A DNA stretch of 64,000 bases. It comes from Lineus longissimus (lineage: Eukaryota; Nemertea; Pilidiophora; Heteronemertea; Lineidae). Every line of letters begins with the position of its first letter. Within the stretch, counting starts at the first letter, position 1. Positions 35,124-48,500 of the stretch are shown piece after piece. A program made the position numbers and the translations under genes. Below the pieces are notes generated by a model that did no database searches, was not told the origin of the DNA, and saw only the letters and a program-made list of their open reading frames with translations. Location: positions 17,174,001-17,238,000 of the forward strand of contig NC_088319.1 in NCBI RefSeq assembly GCF_910592395.1. Direction: 5' to 3'.

Positions 35124-37029
35124 GGTGATTTTTTATATTTTTTAAAAACTACTATAAAAAAGGGACAGCTGTAAAGAGAAAAGGAGAGAAACAACGTCAA
35201 CATTTTTTACCATGAAATGCCTTTTTTAAGATTACGGAGGGGAAACGACCTTCATGTCCAATACTCTTCGGTATATTAAAAGAAACAGGGGGACAGAAGC
35301 ACAACGCAGGACTGGTAATTCAACAGTGAATCCAGCGCACGAATACATGAAATACTAACCAGTCTTCCTGAATTCAAATGATTATCCGGAAATATTGTAA
35401 TCCACAATAACTACACAACATTCAAAACAATGGGATAATCACATCATAGACTCCAGTCCAGAGAATTTTAGAAAATCAAATAAAAAACCCTTGCGTAGAC
35501 TCGAGAGTGTATCAGTCTATGTTTCACCGATCACCAAATCAGCGCCGAATAACTCATCTGTAAATGGGAGAGGCATGTATCTACAATTAGCTTAGGTATT
35601 CCGCTTGAAAAAGACAATCAATAGTGATCGCTTGATGCTACGAGAGTGATAGAAACTTCATCATCAGAAATCTGGGTGTGGTTACGAGAACACACATGTG
35701 ACATACGTATATCCTTGTATGGGAATGGAGGATATAGAGTCGAGAAATCTCTAGTGGAATTATGACCTCACGATGAAACCCATGCCGAGTTGACTGTGGT
35801 GATTTTAACCCATTATCTTTTTTACATGAGACAACTATTGTCCATAATTTGAACACTTTTTTTTGTGAACAATTTACATAGAACAGATTGCATTATACAA
35901 ACATGCATAGTTCGATGTGCTAATAAAGATCAAACAGATAAACATGTAATCGTTTTTTCCGTTTTACTTCATTTATACAAAACTATTGTATACAGTACCA
36001 ATTATTGCCATGGTAAGCATGTACATATACACTGTACCTTTCCAGGCCTGAGCGTATTATGGAATTGTTGGACATCCCTGGTAGTGGTATAAATCTGTCA
36101 CCTTACAATGCCATAATCCATATCGGCCCAATGTTATTAGTGATCACCCGTCCATAAGATCTAATTCAATTGCATGTCGAATCTATAGCTATATTTATAT
36201 TATATAGAGGCCTGGGGGAAGCCATCTTTTGGAATGGTGTGTCTTATTTATATTGTTCGGTATTCATAATAGACTCATTGAAATCTCAAGGCTGCGGACA
36301 TAAATTCAGATTGAGTATGTGTGATCCGTCACAGCAAGAGCAGGCGCACGTCCCACAGAAGACGAGCCTAAATGCTCCAAGAGATGAGGCAAGAAATTGA
36401 TGTATGTTCTTTTGTTCGTTGAGCCCATACTCAGGTTATGTTTGGGCTTTCGACTGATGCAATGTCAACAAGGACCATTCTCTGCAAGCCAAGCCAACGA
36501 TATCACATTTATAACAGATTTGCTGTAGCAAATTCAATACACATGTATTAAATTCTATGGCCCATCCGGACAATGCGATGTTACCAGCCCCATGGCTCCA
36601 TTTCTCCCAATAAACACATGCGAATACACAAAATTAAAATCAAAACAACTTATACCAAGCCCAGACTACGTATGCCTACTGATGGTCCAGACGGACTGAT
36701 CACAAACCTTGATTGAGCAATTTGGTGGGTCAAACAAAGCTCAAACCGACAAGAGAAAGCAGCCAGCCATCCATAAGTGCATATCATTAGTGGGTAACAA
36801 TGTATGCAGAAATGTACACCAGTCAGTCTGTGGGAATGTACACACAGTACACACCCAGAAAATGCATAGCGTGAGACGACACCCAATGTACAATGGTAAA
36901 ATCGTGAAAACAGACCAGTTTTTGGGCATAATGTGTTCAAGATGGTGTACAGGTCTAAACATCATGAACTGTGGGGCAAAATGAAGGGGCACGGCATTTT
37001 AAAAGCGTTTCTCGACGATGTTTCGTCGG

Positions 37030-37560
37030 GTTAGATCGAACAACAGCGCCGGAAAACCGGTCGCCATTTTGCTGGTTTATGTGGCCATATTTACAGTATT
37101 AAGACCGCTACAAGCGATCAGGTGCTATGGATCAGACCTAAATTCTATGAACAGCCAAAATATAGACCCTACAAAGCAGCCATAAGGTCGATTTCAGCAC
37201 AAAACAATGCATACTGACAGAAGCTCACATACAAAACACCTATCCACAACACGGAAGCGACATCGAAATCGGGTTCTCCGAGCCAGACAAGAAAGCAAAT
37301 ATCGCAGCAAATACACGATTTCTGGCCTAGATCGCCCTACCGATGTTTAGAGGGGGTCTATAACTTACCCTAAAGATAGACCCTAGGTAGCAAAATCCAA
37401 CAAGAATCGCATAAACTCCTAAATTTCGCTGTCAATTCGATCACATAAAGTGGACTTAGATTTTTTCTACCGAAGGGTGCGGTGCCCCTGCGTTGACATA
37501 CAGTAAACCCCGTAGAATTAATTTCCCTTGGACGCATGCGCTCTACGCTTATAACGTCAT
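37030..37560 (-). promoter_or_regulatory. Candidate GNB1 promoter region
   Basis: On the minus strand, about 2-2.4 kb upstream of the GNB1 start exon. At 37532-37559 a CRE-like TGACGTTA overlaps TATAAG and is followed by an NRF-1-like AGCGCATGCGT. At 37062-37071 there is a YY1-like CAAAATGGCG in a CpG-containing patch. These motifs are typical of animal housekeeping promoters and the gene lacks a defined first exon, so the location fits. Motif matches only. Confidence 0.3.
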
Positions 37561-38170
37561 TATTAATTTTCATTACAAATCCTATCGTCTGCTAAGGGAT
37601 TCCCCCGTTTGTTAGGCCTGGCAAATCACTCTGCTGGCACCCTTGTAATGAAAAATTAACAAAAACTCTTCATAATACCACTGATTTCTTGTTTTGATCA
37701 ACAAAGTAAAAAACGATTGCCCTTATTTCTTACTTTGGCCGTGAATGTTTTGTGAGCAGGTGACAAAGATGCCAGAGTCACCTGGCTGTAAAAGGTGTAG
37801 ACCGATCTAACAAAGCCCAATTTGTATCAATAACCGTTTCTTTTACAGCAGCTCATGTTAAAGCATATTGACTTAATCTTTGCTTATTAATATGGCTTGG
37901 CTGTTGGGTATAATATATCCTTCGTCAAGTCACTTACCGGGAAACACATCACGAAATGCTTAAGGAAGGGCACTCAGACTTGGGCCTCCATCCTTCCTAT
38001 TGGCCTGGTCATATTATAGGTTCAGTATGTTGCAAAACATGAACGGTTGAGGATTGCTCCGAAGTAATCTTTGGTATCAAGCTCGCTAATTCGCTTTGAG
38101 ATGGATTATCAGGTGTGGAACTGCTCGTGCTGCCCTTTGCTCTGGGTGTCAGCATTTGTTATCCCGCCAG

Positions 38171-38290
38171 GTCTGATTGTGACAGTATCTGCAATCTCAT
38201 CGTGTCTGGTTGTGGCATCATCTGCAATCTCATCAGGTCTGGTTGTGCTATAGCATCTCCTGTCTGTAACGTCTGATTGTGACATAGATC
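38171..38290 (+). repeat. 33-bp minisatellite, about 3.5 diverged copies
   Basis: Copies start with GTCTGRTTGTG at 38171, 38204, 38237 and 38271. The first two share ATCTGCAATCTCATC; the later ones have diverged. It lies about 330 bp left of the 852-bp satellite array. Confidence 0.6.
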
Positions 38291-39093
38291 AGATGCATAG
38301 TGAAGGGGCTGGTACATCTAGCAAAGACTTGGTACACTCTGGTAACATGACAAGCTAGGAAGAGGAGGGCACATCCAGAAGAGATATGGTGCACTACTGT
38401 CTCATTGGCCGAAAGTCATTTCTGCAGGTAACAATAGAGCAACAGGCCTGTTGCGGTGGAAAACAGAAATGTCCTCGTTTTTCACTTTCGCTCCAATGTC
38501 TTTGAACAGGGTGACAAGTTCTTGTACTACAGGGTTTGTGATATGAGAATACATAAACTAGGAGTTATAGATGCATGTATTGTATCAATCATCGGCAATC
38601 TGCCTAAAACGGCAAGTTTTCTCAGGTACCGGTACGGCAGTGGCGTGCGTCTTTTTCATTGAAACGACCTCGCACGACCGGCACCGGCACATATGGTCGG
38701 TGATGATGGAGAGAGCGGTCGCCGGTACATATTCAGCACGGTTCACTGGCAGTTCAATGTGCTCATGACATGACGAGAGCAAATCTCACGGGTGGGGCGG
38801 AAATCTGCCATATTGCTGACATCATCGGCGCCAACAACGATGTCTTTTGACCCTGCCAGAGCAACACTCTGTTGATTGACTCTGACCCTGCTGACCTCGA
38901 TTTTTTAAAACTTTAAAAAAAGGCCATTTAAACGTTAAATCAACTGCAAAGATAATCTTTTATATCACTGAGGTATATAGATACAATATGTTGAGAAAAA
39001 TCTGTACAACTATCGAAATATACGATTACTTGGAACTATTTCGGTAAATCACTCTGCCGCCTGCGCGACCTTGTCACAATTGCGGCGCGCTCG

Positions 39094-39122
39094 TTTGCAT
39101 ATCGCATATAAGAGGCGAATAA
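39094..39122 (+). promoter_or_regulatory. Octamer-like plus TATA-like motif upstream of the tRNA-like module (repeated in every unit)
   Basis: GTTTGCAT (one change from the octamer ATTTGCAT) is followed within 10 nt by CATATAAGAGGCG. Together they lie 25-50 nt before the tRNA-like segment. The arrangement resembles an external promoter of an snRNA, histone or hybrid Pol III gene. It is conserved in all units, but conservation here may simply reflect homogenisation. Confidence 0.35.
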
Positions 39123-39143
39123 AATCGTCACTTCAGCATGAAA

Positions 39144-39219
39144 GCCTTGACGGTTCAGCGCTGAGAGTGTTTGACTGTGGATCAGCTGGTCACAGGTTCG
39201 ACTCCCGGTGGATCTGCCG
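39144..39219 (+). ncRNA. tRNA-like (Pol III type 2 promoter) module of the satellite unit, first of 23 copies
   Basis: The 76-nt segment contains an A-box-like GGTTCAGCGCTGAGAG and a perfect B box GGTTCGACTCC at tRNA-like spacing. A four-pair anticodon-type stem (TTGA/TCAG) closes the 7-nt loop CTGTGGA, which would put GTG (His) in the anticodon position with T at position 33. The D-stem pairs weakly, the T-stem has only three of five pairs, and the acceptor ends do not pair, so it is not a working tRNA. TTTTCTC followed by a run of nine T lies directly downstream and would terminate Pol III. Other copies start at 39995, 40847, 41699, 42551, 43400, 44252, 45101, 45953, 46802, 47654, 48503, 49355, 50207, 51059, 51911, 52763, 53615, 54467, 55319, 56171, 57022 and 57874. 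Confidence 0.6.
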
Positions 39220-42200
39220 AAGTTTTCTCTTTTTTTTTCTTCTTCCTTATCTTGTTATCTAACCATCCACGTACAGATGTGAAACTTTTCATTATTATCA
39301 TTATCATACCCCGTACCCAAACTTTTCAAACTGCAGCACATACTGATTCCGGGCGTTCGAGGACTACCGAGGATGGTTCTAATCGGCAGCTGGTATTTTC
39401 GAGGCTACATTGGGGCAAAAAAGTATTAGTGTCGGACCGTGAGTTTCAAATCAGAATCAGTCAAATAGTTTTCTCAGGTACTGGTACGGCAGTGGCGTGC
39501 GTCTTTTTCATTGAAACGACCTCGCACGACCGGCACCGGCACATATGGTCGCCGATGATGGAGAGAGCGGTAGCGGGTACATATTCAGCACGGTTCACTA
39601 GCAGTTCGATGTGCTCATGACATGACGAGAGCAAATCTCACGGGTGGGGCGGAAATCTGCCATATTGCTGATATCATCGGCGCCAACAACGATGTCTTTT
39701 GACCCTGCCAGAGCAACACTCTGTTGATTGACTCTGACCCTGCTGACCTCGATTTTTTAAAACTTTAAAAAAGGCCATTTAAACGTTAAATCAACTGCAA
39801 AGATAATCTTTTATATCACTGAGGTATATAGATACAATATGTTGAGAAAAATCTGTACAACTATCGAAATATACGATTACTTGGAACTATTTCGGTAAAT
39901 CACTCTGCCGCCTGCGCGACCTTGTCACAATTGCGGCGCGCTCGTTTGCATATCGCATATAAGAGGCGAATAAAATCGTCACTTCAGCATGAAAGCCTTG
40001 ACGGTTCAGCGCTGAGAGTGTTTGACTGTGGATCAGCTGGTCACAGGTTCGACTCCCGGTGGATCTGCCGCAGTTTTCTCTTTTTTTTTCTTCTTCCTTA
40101 TCTTGTTATCTAACCATCCACGTACAGATGTGAAACTTTTCATTATTATCATTATCATACCCCGTACCCAAACTTTTCAAACTGCAGCACATACTGATTC
40201 CGGGCGTTCGAGGACTACCGAGGATGGTTCTAATCGGCAGCTGGTATTTTCGAGGCTACATTGGGGCAAAAAAGTATTAGTGTCGGACCGTGAGTTTCAA
40301 ATCAGAATCAGTCAAAGAGTTTTCTCAGGTACTGGTACGGCAGTGGCGTGCGTCTTTTTCTTTGAAACGACCTCGCACGACCGGCACCGGCACATATGGT
40401 CGGTGATGATGGAGAGAGCGGTCGCCGGTACATATTCAGCACGGTTCACTGGCAGTTCAATGTGCTCATGACATGACGAGAGCAAATCTCACGGGTGGGG
40501 CGGAAATCTGCCATATTGCTGACATCATCGGCGCCAACAACGATGTCTTTTGACCCTGCCAGAGCAACACTCTGTTGATTGACTCTGACCCTGCTGACCT
40601 CGATTTTTTAAAACTTTAAAAAAAGGCCATTTAAACGTTAAATCAACTGCAAAGATAATCTTTTATATCACTGAGGTATATAGATACAATATGTTGAGAA
40701 AAATCTGTACAACTATCGAAATATACGATTACTTGGAACTATTTCGGTAAATCACTCTGCCGCCTGCGCGACCTTGTCACAATTGCGGCGCGCTCGTTTG
40801 CATATCGCATATAAGAGGCGAATAAAATCGTCACTTCAGCATGAAAGCCTTGACGGTTCAGCGCTGAGAGTGTTTGACTGTGGATCAGCTGGTCACAGGT
40901 TCGACTCCCGGTGGATCTGCCGCAGTTTTCTCTTTTTTTTTCTTCTTCCTTATCTTGTTATCTAACCATCCACGTACAGATGTGAAACTTTTCATTATTA
41001 TCATTATCATACCCCGTACCCAAACTTTTCAAACTGCAGCACATACTGATTCCGGGCGTTCGAGGACTACCGAGGATGGTTCTAATCGGCAGCTGGTATT
41101 TTCGAGGCTACATTGGGGCAAAAAAGTATTAGTGTCGGACCGTGAGTTTCAAATCAGAATCAGTCAAAGAGTTTTCTCAGGTACTGGTACGGCAGTGGCG
41201 TGCGTCTTTTTCTTTGAAACGACCTCGCACGACCGGCACCGGCACATATGGTCGGTGATGATGGAGAGAGCGGTCGCCGGTACATATTCAGCACGGTTCA
41301 CTGGCAGTTCAATGTGCTCATGACATGACGAGAGCAAATCTCACGGGTGGGGCGGAAATCTGCCATATTGCTGACATCATCGGCGCCAACAACGATGTCT
41401 TTTGACCCTGCCAGAGCAACACTCTGTTGATTGACTCTGACCCTGCTGACCTCGATTTTTTAAAACTTTAAAAAAAGGCCATTTAAACGTTAAATCAACT
41501 GCAAAGATAATCTTTTATATCACTGAGGTATATAGATACAATATGTTGAGAAAAATCTGTACAACTTTCGAAATATACGATTACTTGGAACTATTTCGGT
41601 AAATCACTCTGCCGCCTGCGCGACCTTGTCACAATTGCGGCGCGCTCGTTTGCATATCGCATATAAGAGGCGAATAAAATCGTCACTTCAGCATGAAAGC
41701 CTTGACGGTTCAGCGCTGAGAGTGTTTGACTGTGGATCAGCTGGTCACAGGTTCGACTCCCGGTGGATCTGCCGCAGTTTTCTCTTTTTTTTTCTTCTTC
41801 CTTATCTTGTTATCTAACCATCCACGTACAGATGTGAAACTTTTCATTATTATCATTATCATACCCCGTACCCAAACTTTTCAAACTGCAGCACATACTG
41901 ATTCCGGGCGTTCGAGGACTACCGAGGATGGTTCTAATCGGCAGCTGGTATTTTCGAGGCTACATTGGGGCAAAAAAGTATTAGTGTCGGACCGTGAGTT
42001 TCAAATCAGAATCAGTCAAAGAGTTTTCTCAGGTACTGGTACGGCAGTGGCGTGCGTCTTTTTCATTGAAACGACCTCGCACGACCGGCACCGGCACATA
42101 TGGTCGCCGATGATGGAGAGAGCGGTAGCGGGTACATATTCAGCACGGTTCACTAGCAGTTCGATGTGCTCATGACATGACGAGAGCAAATCTCACGGGT

Positions 42201-42550
42201 GGGGCGGAAATCTGCCATATTGCTGACATCATCGGCGCCAACAACGATGTCTTTTGACCCTGCCAGGGCAACACTCTGTTGATTGACTCTGACCCTGCTG
42301 ACCTCGATTTTTTAAAACTTTAAAAAAAGGCCATTTAAACGTTAAATCAACTGCAAAGATAATCTTTTATATCACTGAGGTATATAGATACAATATGTTG
42401 AGAAAAATCTGTACAACTATCGAAATATACGATTACTTGGAACTATTTCGGTAAATCACTCTGCCGCCTGCGCGACCTTGTCACAATTGCGGCGCGCTCG
42501 TTTGCATATCGCATATAAGAGGCGAATAAAATCGTCACTTCAGCATGAAA

Positions 42551-45500
42551 GCCTTGACGGTTCAGCGCTGAGAGTGTTTGACTGTGGATCAGCTGGTCAC
42601 AGGTTCGACTCCCGGTGGATCTGCCGCAGTTTTCTCTTTTTTTTTCTTCTTCCTTATCTTGTTATCTAACCATCCACGTACAGATGTGAAACTTTTCATT
42701 ATTATCATTATCATACCCCGTACCCAAACTTTTCAAACTGCAGCACATACTGATTCCGGGCGTTCGAGGACTACCGACAATGGTTCTAATCGGCAGCTGG
42801 TATTTTCGAGGCTACATTGGGGCAAAAAAGTATTAGTGTCGGACCGTGAGTTTCAAATCAGAATCAGTCAAAGAGTTTTCTCAGGTACTGGTACGGCAGT
42901 GGCGTGCGTCTTTTTCATTGAAACGACCTCGCACGACCGGCACCGGCACATATGGTCGCCGATGATGGAGAGAGCGGTCGCCGGTACATATTCAGCACGG
43001 TTCACTAGCAGTTCAATGTGCTCATGACATGACGAGAGCAAATCTCACGGGTGGGGCGGAAATCTGCCATATTGCTGACATCATCGGCGCCAACAACGAT
43101 GTCTTTTGACCCTGCCAGAGCAACACTCTGTTGATTGACTCTGACCCTGCTGACCTCGATTTTTTAAAACTTTAAAAAAAGGCCATGTAAACGTTAAATC
43201 AACTGCAAAGATAATCTTTTATATCACTGAGGTATATAGATACAATATGTTGAGAAAAATCTGTACAACTATCGAAATATACGATTACTTGGAACTATTT
43301 CGGTAAATCACTCTGCCGCCTGCGCGACCTTGTCACAATTGCGGCGCGCTCGTTTGCATATCGCATATAAGAGGCGAATAAAATCGTCATAGCATGAAAG
43401 CCTTGACGGTTCAGCGCTGAGAGTGTTTGACTGTGGATCAGCTGGTCACAGGTTCGACTCCCGGTGGATCTGCCGCAGTTTTCTCTTTTTTTTTCTTCTT
43501 CCTTATCTTGTTATCTAACCATCCACGTACAGATGTGAAACTTTTCATTATTATCATTATCATACCCCGTACCCAAACTTTTCAAACTGCAGCACATACT
43601 GATTCCGGGCGTTCGAGGACTACCGAGGATGGTTCTAATCGGCAGCTGGTATTTTCGAGGCTACATTGGGGTAAAAAAGTATTAGTGTCGGACCGTGAGT
43701 TTCAAATCAGAATCAGTCAAAGAGTTTTCTCAGGTACTGGTACGGCAGTGGCGTGCGTCTTTTTCTTTGAAACGACCTCGCACGACCGGCACCGGCACAT
43801 ATGGTCGGTGATGATGGAGAGAGCGGTCGCCGGTACATATTCAGCACGGTTCACTGGCAGTTCAATGTGCTCATGACATGACGAGAGCAAATCTCACGGG
43901 TGGGGCGGAAATCTGCCATATTGCTGACATCATCGGCGCCAACAACGATGTCTTTTGACCCTGCCAGAGCAACACTCTGTTGATTGACTCTGACCCTGCT
44001 GACCTCGATTTTTTAAAACTTTAAAAAAAGGCCATTTAAACGTTAAATCAACTGCAAAGATAATCTTTTATATCACTGAGGTATATAGATACAATATGTT
44101 GAGAAAAATCTGTACAACTATCGAAATATACGATTACTTGGAACTATTTCGGTAAATCACTCTGCCGCCTGCGCGACCTTGTCACAATTGCGGCGCGCTC
44201 GTTTGCATATCGCATATAAGAGGCGAATAAAATCGTCACTTCAGCATGAAAGCCTTGACGGTTCAGCGCTGAGAGTGTTTGACTGTGGATCAGCTGGTCA
44301 CAGGTTCGACTCCCGGTGGATCTGCCGCAGTTTTCTCTTTTTTTTTCTTCTTCCTTATCTTGTTATCTAACCATCCACGTACAGATGTGAAACTTTTCAT
44401 TATTATCATTATCATACCCCGTACCCAAACTTTTCAAACTGCAGCACATACTGATTCCGGGCGTTCGAGGACTACCGACAATGGTTCTAATCGGCAGCTG
44501 GTATTTTCGAGGCTACATTGGGGCAAAAAAGTATTAGTGTCGGACCGTGAGTTTCAAATCAGAATCAGTCAAAGAGTTTTCTCAGGTACTGGTACGGCAG
44601 TGGCGTGCGTCTTTTTCATTGAAACGACCTCGCACGACCGGCACCGGCACATATGGTCGCCGATGATGGAGAGAGCGGTCGCCGGTACATATTCAGCACG
44701 GTTCACTAGCAGTTCAATGTGCTCATGACATGACGAGAGCAAATCTCACGGGTGGGGCGGAAATCTGCCATATTGCTGACATCATCGGCGCCAACAACGA
44801 TGTCTTTTGACCCTGCCAGAGCAACACTCTGTTGATTGACTCTGACCCTGCTGACCTCGATTTTTTAAAACTTTAAAAAAAGGCCATGTAAACGTTAAAT
44901 CAACTGCAAAGATAATCTTTTATATCACTGAGGTATATAGATACAATATGTTGAGAAAAATCTGTACAACTATCGAAATATACGATTACTTGGAACTATT
45001 TCGGTAAATCACTCTGCCGCCTGCGCGACCTTGTCACAATTGCGGCGCGCTCGTTTGCATATCGCATATAAGAGGCGAATAAAATCGTCATAGCATGAAA
45101 GCCTTGACGGTTCAGCGCTGAGAGTGTTTGACTGTGGATCAGCTGGTCACAGGTTCGACTCCCGGTGGATCTGCCGCAGTTTTCTCTTTTTTTTTCTTCT
45201 TCCTTATCTTGTTATCTAACCATCCACGTACAGATGTGAAACTTTTCATTATTATCATTATCATACCCCGTACCCAAACTTTTCAAACTGCAGCACATAC
45301 TGATTCCGGGCGTTCGAGGACTACCGAGGATGGTTCTAATCGGCAGCTGGTATTTTCGAGGCTACATTGGGGTAAAAAAGTATTAGTGTCGGACCGTGAG
45401 TTTCAAATCAGAATCAGTCAAAGAGTTTTCTCAGGTACTGGTACGGCAGTGGCGTGCGTCTTTTTCTTTGAAACGACCTCGCACGACCGGCACCGGCACA

Positions 45501-48500
45501 TATGGTCGGTGATGATGGAGAGAGCGGTCGCCGGTACATATTCAGCACGGTTCACTGGCAGTTCAATGTGCTCATGACATGACGAGAGCAAATCTCACGG
45601 GTGGGGCGGAAATCTGCCATATTGCTGACATCATCGGCGCCAACAACGATGTCTTTTGACCCTGCCAGAGCAACACTCTGTTGATTGACTCTGACCCTGC
45701 TGACCTCGATTTTTTAAAACTTTAAAAAAAGGCCATTTAAACGTTAAATCAACTGCAAAGATAATCTTTTATATCACTGAGGTATATAGATACAATATGT
45801 TGAGAAAAATCTGTACAACTATCGAAATATACGATTACTTGGAACTATTTCGGTAAATCACTCTGCCGCCTGCGCGACCTTGTCACAATTGCGGCGCGCT
45901 CGTTTGCATATCGCATATAAGAGGCGAATAAAATCGTCACTTCAGCATGAAAGCCTTGACGGTTCAGCGCTGAGAGTGTTTGACTGTGGATCAGCTGGTC
46001 ACAGGTTCGACTCCCGGTGGATCTGCCGCAGTTTTCTCTTTTTTTTTCTTCTTCCTTATCTTGTTATCTCACCATCCACGTACAGATGTGAAACTTTTCA
46101 TTATTATCATTATCATACCCCGTACCCAAACTTTTCAAACTGCAGCACATACTGATTCCGGGCGTTCGAGGACTACCGAGGATGGTTCTAATCGGCAGCT
46201 GGTATTTTCGAGGCTACATTGGGGCAAAAAAGTATTAGTGTCGGACCGTGAGTTTCAAATCAGAATCAGTCAAAGAGTTTTCTCAGGTACTGGTACGGCA
46301 GTGGCGTGCGTCTTTTTCATTGAAACGACCTCGCACGACCGGCACCGGCACATATGGTCGCCGATGATGGAGAGAGCGGTCGCCGGTACATATTCAGCAC
46401 GGTTCACTAGCAGTTCAATGTGCTCATGACATGACGAGAGCAAATCTCACGGGTGGGGCGGAAATCTGCCATATTGCTGACATCATCGGCGCCAACAACG
46501 ATGTCTTTTGACCCTGCCAGAGCAACACTCTGTTGATTGACTCTGACCCTGCTGACCTCGATTTTTTAAAACTTTAAAAAAAGGCCATTTAAACGTTAAA
46601 TCAACTGCAAAGATAATCTTTTATATCACTGAGGTATATAGATACAATATGTTGAGAAAAATCTGTACAACTATCGAAATATACGATTACTTGGAACTAT
46701 TTCGGTAAATCACTCTGCCGCCTGCGCGACCTTGTCACAATTGCGGCGCGCTCGTTTGCATATCGCATATAAGAGGCGAATAAAATCGTCATAGCATGAA
46801 AGCCTTGACGGTTCAGCGCTGAGAGTGTTTGACTGTGGATCAGCTGATCACAGGTTCGACTCCCGGTGGATCTGCCGCAGTTTTCTCTTTTTTTTTCTTC
46901 TTCCTTATCTTGTTATCTAACCATCCACGTACAGATGTGAAACTTTTCATTATTATCATTATCATACCCCGTACCCAAACTTTTCAAACTGCAGCACATA
47001 CTGATTCCGGGCGTTCGAGGACTACCGAGGATGGTTCTAATCGGCAGCTGGTATTTTCGAGGCTACATTGGGGTAAAAAAGTATTAGTGTCGGACCGTGA
47101 GTTTCAAATCAGAATCAGTCAAAGAGTTTTCTCAGGTACTGGTACGGCAGTGGCGTGCGTCTTTTTCTTTGAAACGACCTCGCACGACCGGCACCGGCAC
47201 ATATGGTCGGTGATGATGGAGAGAGCGGTCGCCGGTACATATTCAGCACGGTTCACTGGCAGTTCAATGTGCTCATGACATGACGAGAGCAAATCTCACG
47301 GGTGGGGCGGAAATCTGCCATATTGCTGACATCATCGGCGCCAACAACGATGTCTTTTGACCCTGCCAGAGCAACACTCTGTTGATTGACTCTGACCCTG
47401 CTGACCTCGACTTTTTAAAACTTTGAAAAAAGGCCATTTAAACGTTAAATCAACTGCAAAGATAATCTTTTATATCACTGAGGTATATAGATACAATATG
47501 TTGAGAAAAATCTGTACAACTATCGAAATATACGATTACTTGGAACTATTTCGGTAAATCACTCTGCCGCCTGCGCGACCTTGTCACAATTGCGGCGCGC
47601 TCGTTTGCATATCGCATATAAGAGGCGAATAAAATCGTCACTTCAGCATGAAAGCCTTGACGGTTCAGCGCTGAGAGTGTTTGACTGTGGATCAGCTGGT
47701 CACAGGTTCGACTCCCGGTGGATCTGCCGCAGTTTTCTCTTTTTTTTTCTTCTTCCTTATCTTGTTATCTAACCATCCACGTACAGATGTGAAACTTTTC
47801 ATTATTATCATTATCATACCCCGTACCCAAACTTTTCAAACTGCAGCACATACTGATTCCGGGCGTTCGAGGACTACCGAGGATGGTTCTAATCGGCAGC
47901 TGGTATTTTCGAGGCTACATTGGGGCAAAAAAGTATTAGTGTCGGACCGTGAGTTTCAAATCAGAATCAGTCAAAGAGTTTTCTCAGGTACTGGTACGGC
48001 AGTGGCGTGCGTCTTTTTCATTGAAACGACCTCGCACGACCGGCACCGGCACATATGGTCGCCGATGATGGAGAGAGCGGTCGCCGGTACATATTCAGCA
48101 CGGTTCACTAGCAGTTCAATGTGCTCATGACATGACGAGAGCAAATCTCACGGGTGGGGCGGAAATCTGCCATATTGCTGACATCATCGGCGCCAACAAC
48201 GATGTCTTTTGACCCTGCCAGAGCAACACTCTGTTGATTGACTCTGACCCTGCTGACCTCGATTTTTTAAAACTTTAAAAAAAGGCCATTTAAACGTTAA
48301 ATCAACTGCAAAGATAATCTTTTATATCACTGAGGTATATAGATACAATATGTTGAGAAAAATCTGTACAACTATCGAAATATACGATTACTTGGAACTA
48401 TTTCGGTAAATCACTCTGCCGCCTGCGCGACCTTGTCACAATTGCGGCGCGCTCGTTTGCATATCGCATATAAGAGGCGAATAAAATCGTCATAGCATGA

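Noticed and set aside
39144-39219. Functional tRNA-His gene
   Set aside because: The anticodon loop would read GTG, but the acceptor strands do not pair and the T-stem has mismatches; better described as tRNA-like or SINE-derived.
39171-39620. 149-codon open frame conserved in most satellite units
   Set aside because: It starts at TTG, runs through the tRNA-like segment, the T-run (poly-Phe) and the ATT microsatellite (poly-Ile), and is conserved only because the units are homogenised; one unit is frameshifted (56198) and another stops early (57049). No protein family signature.
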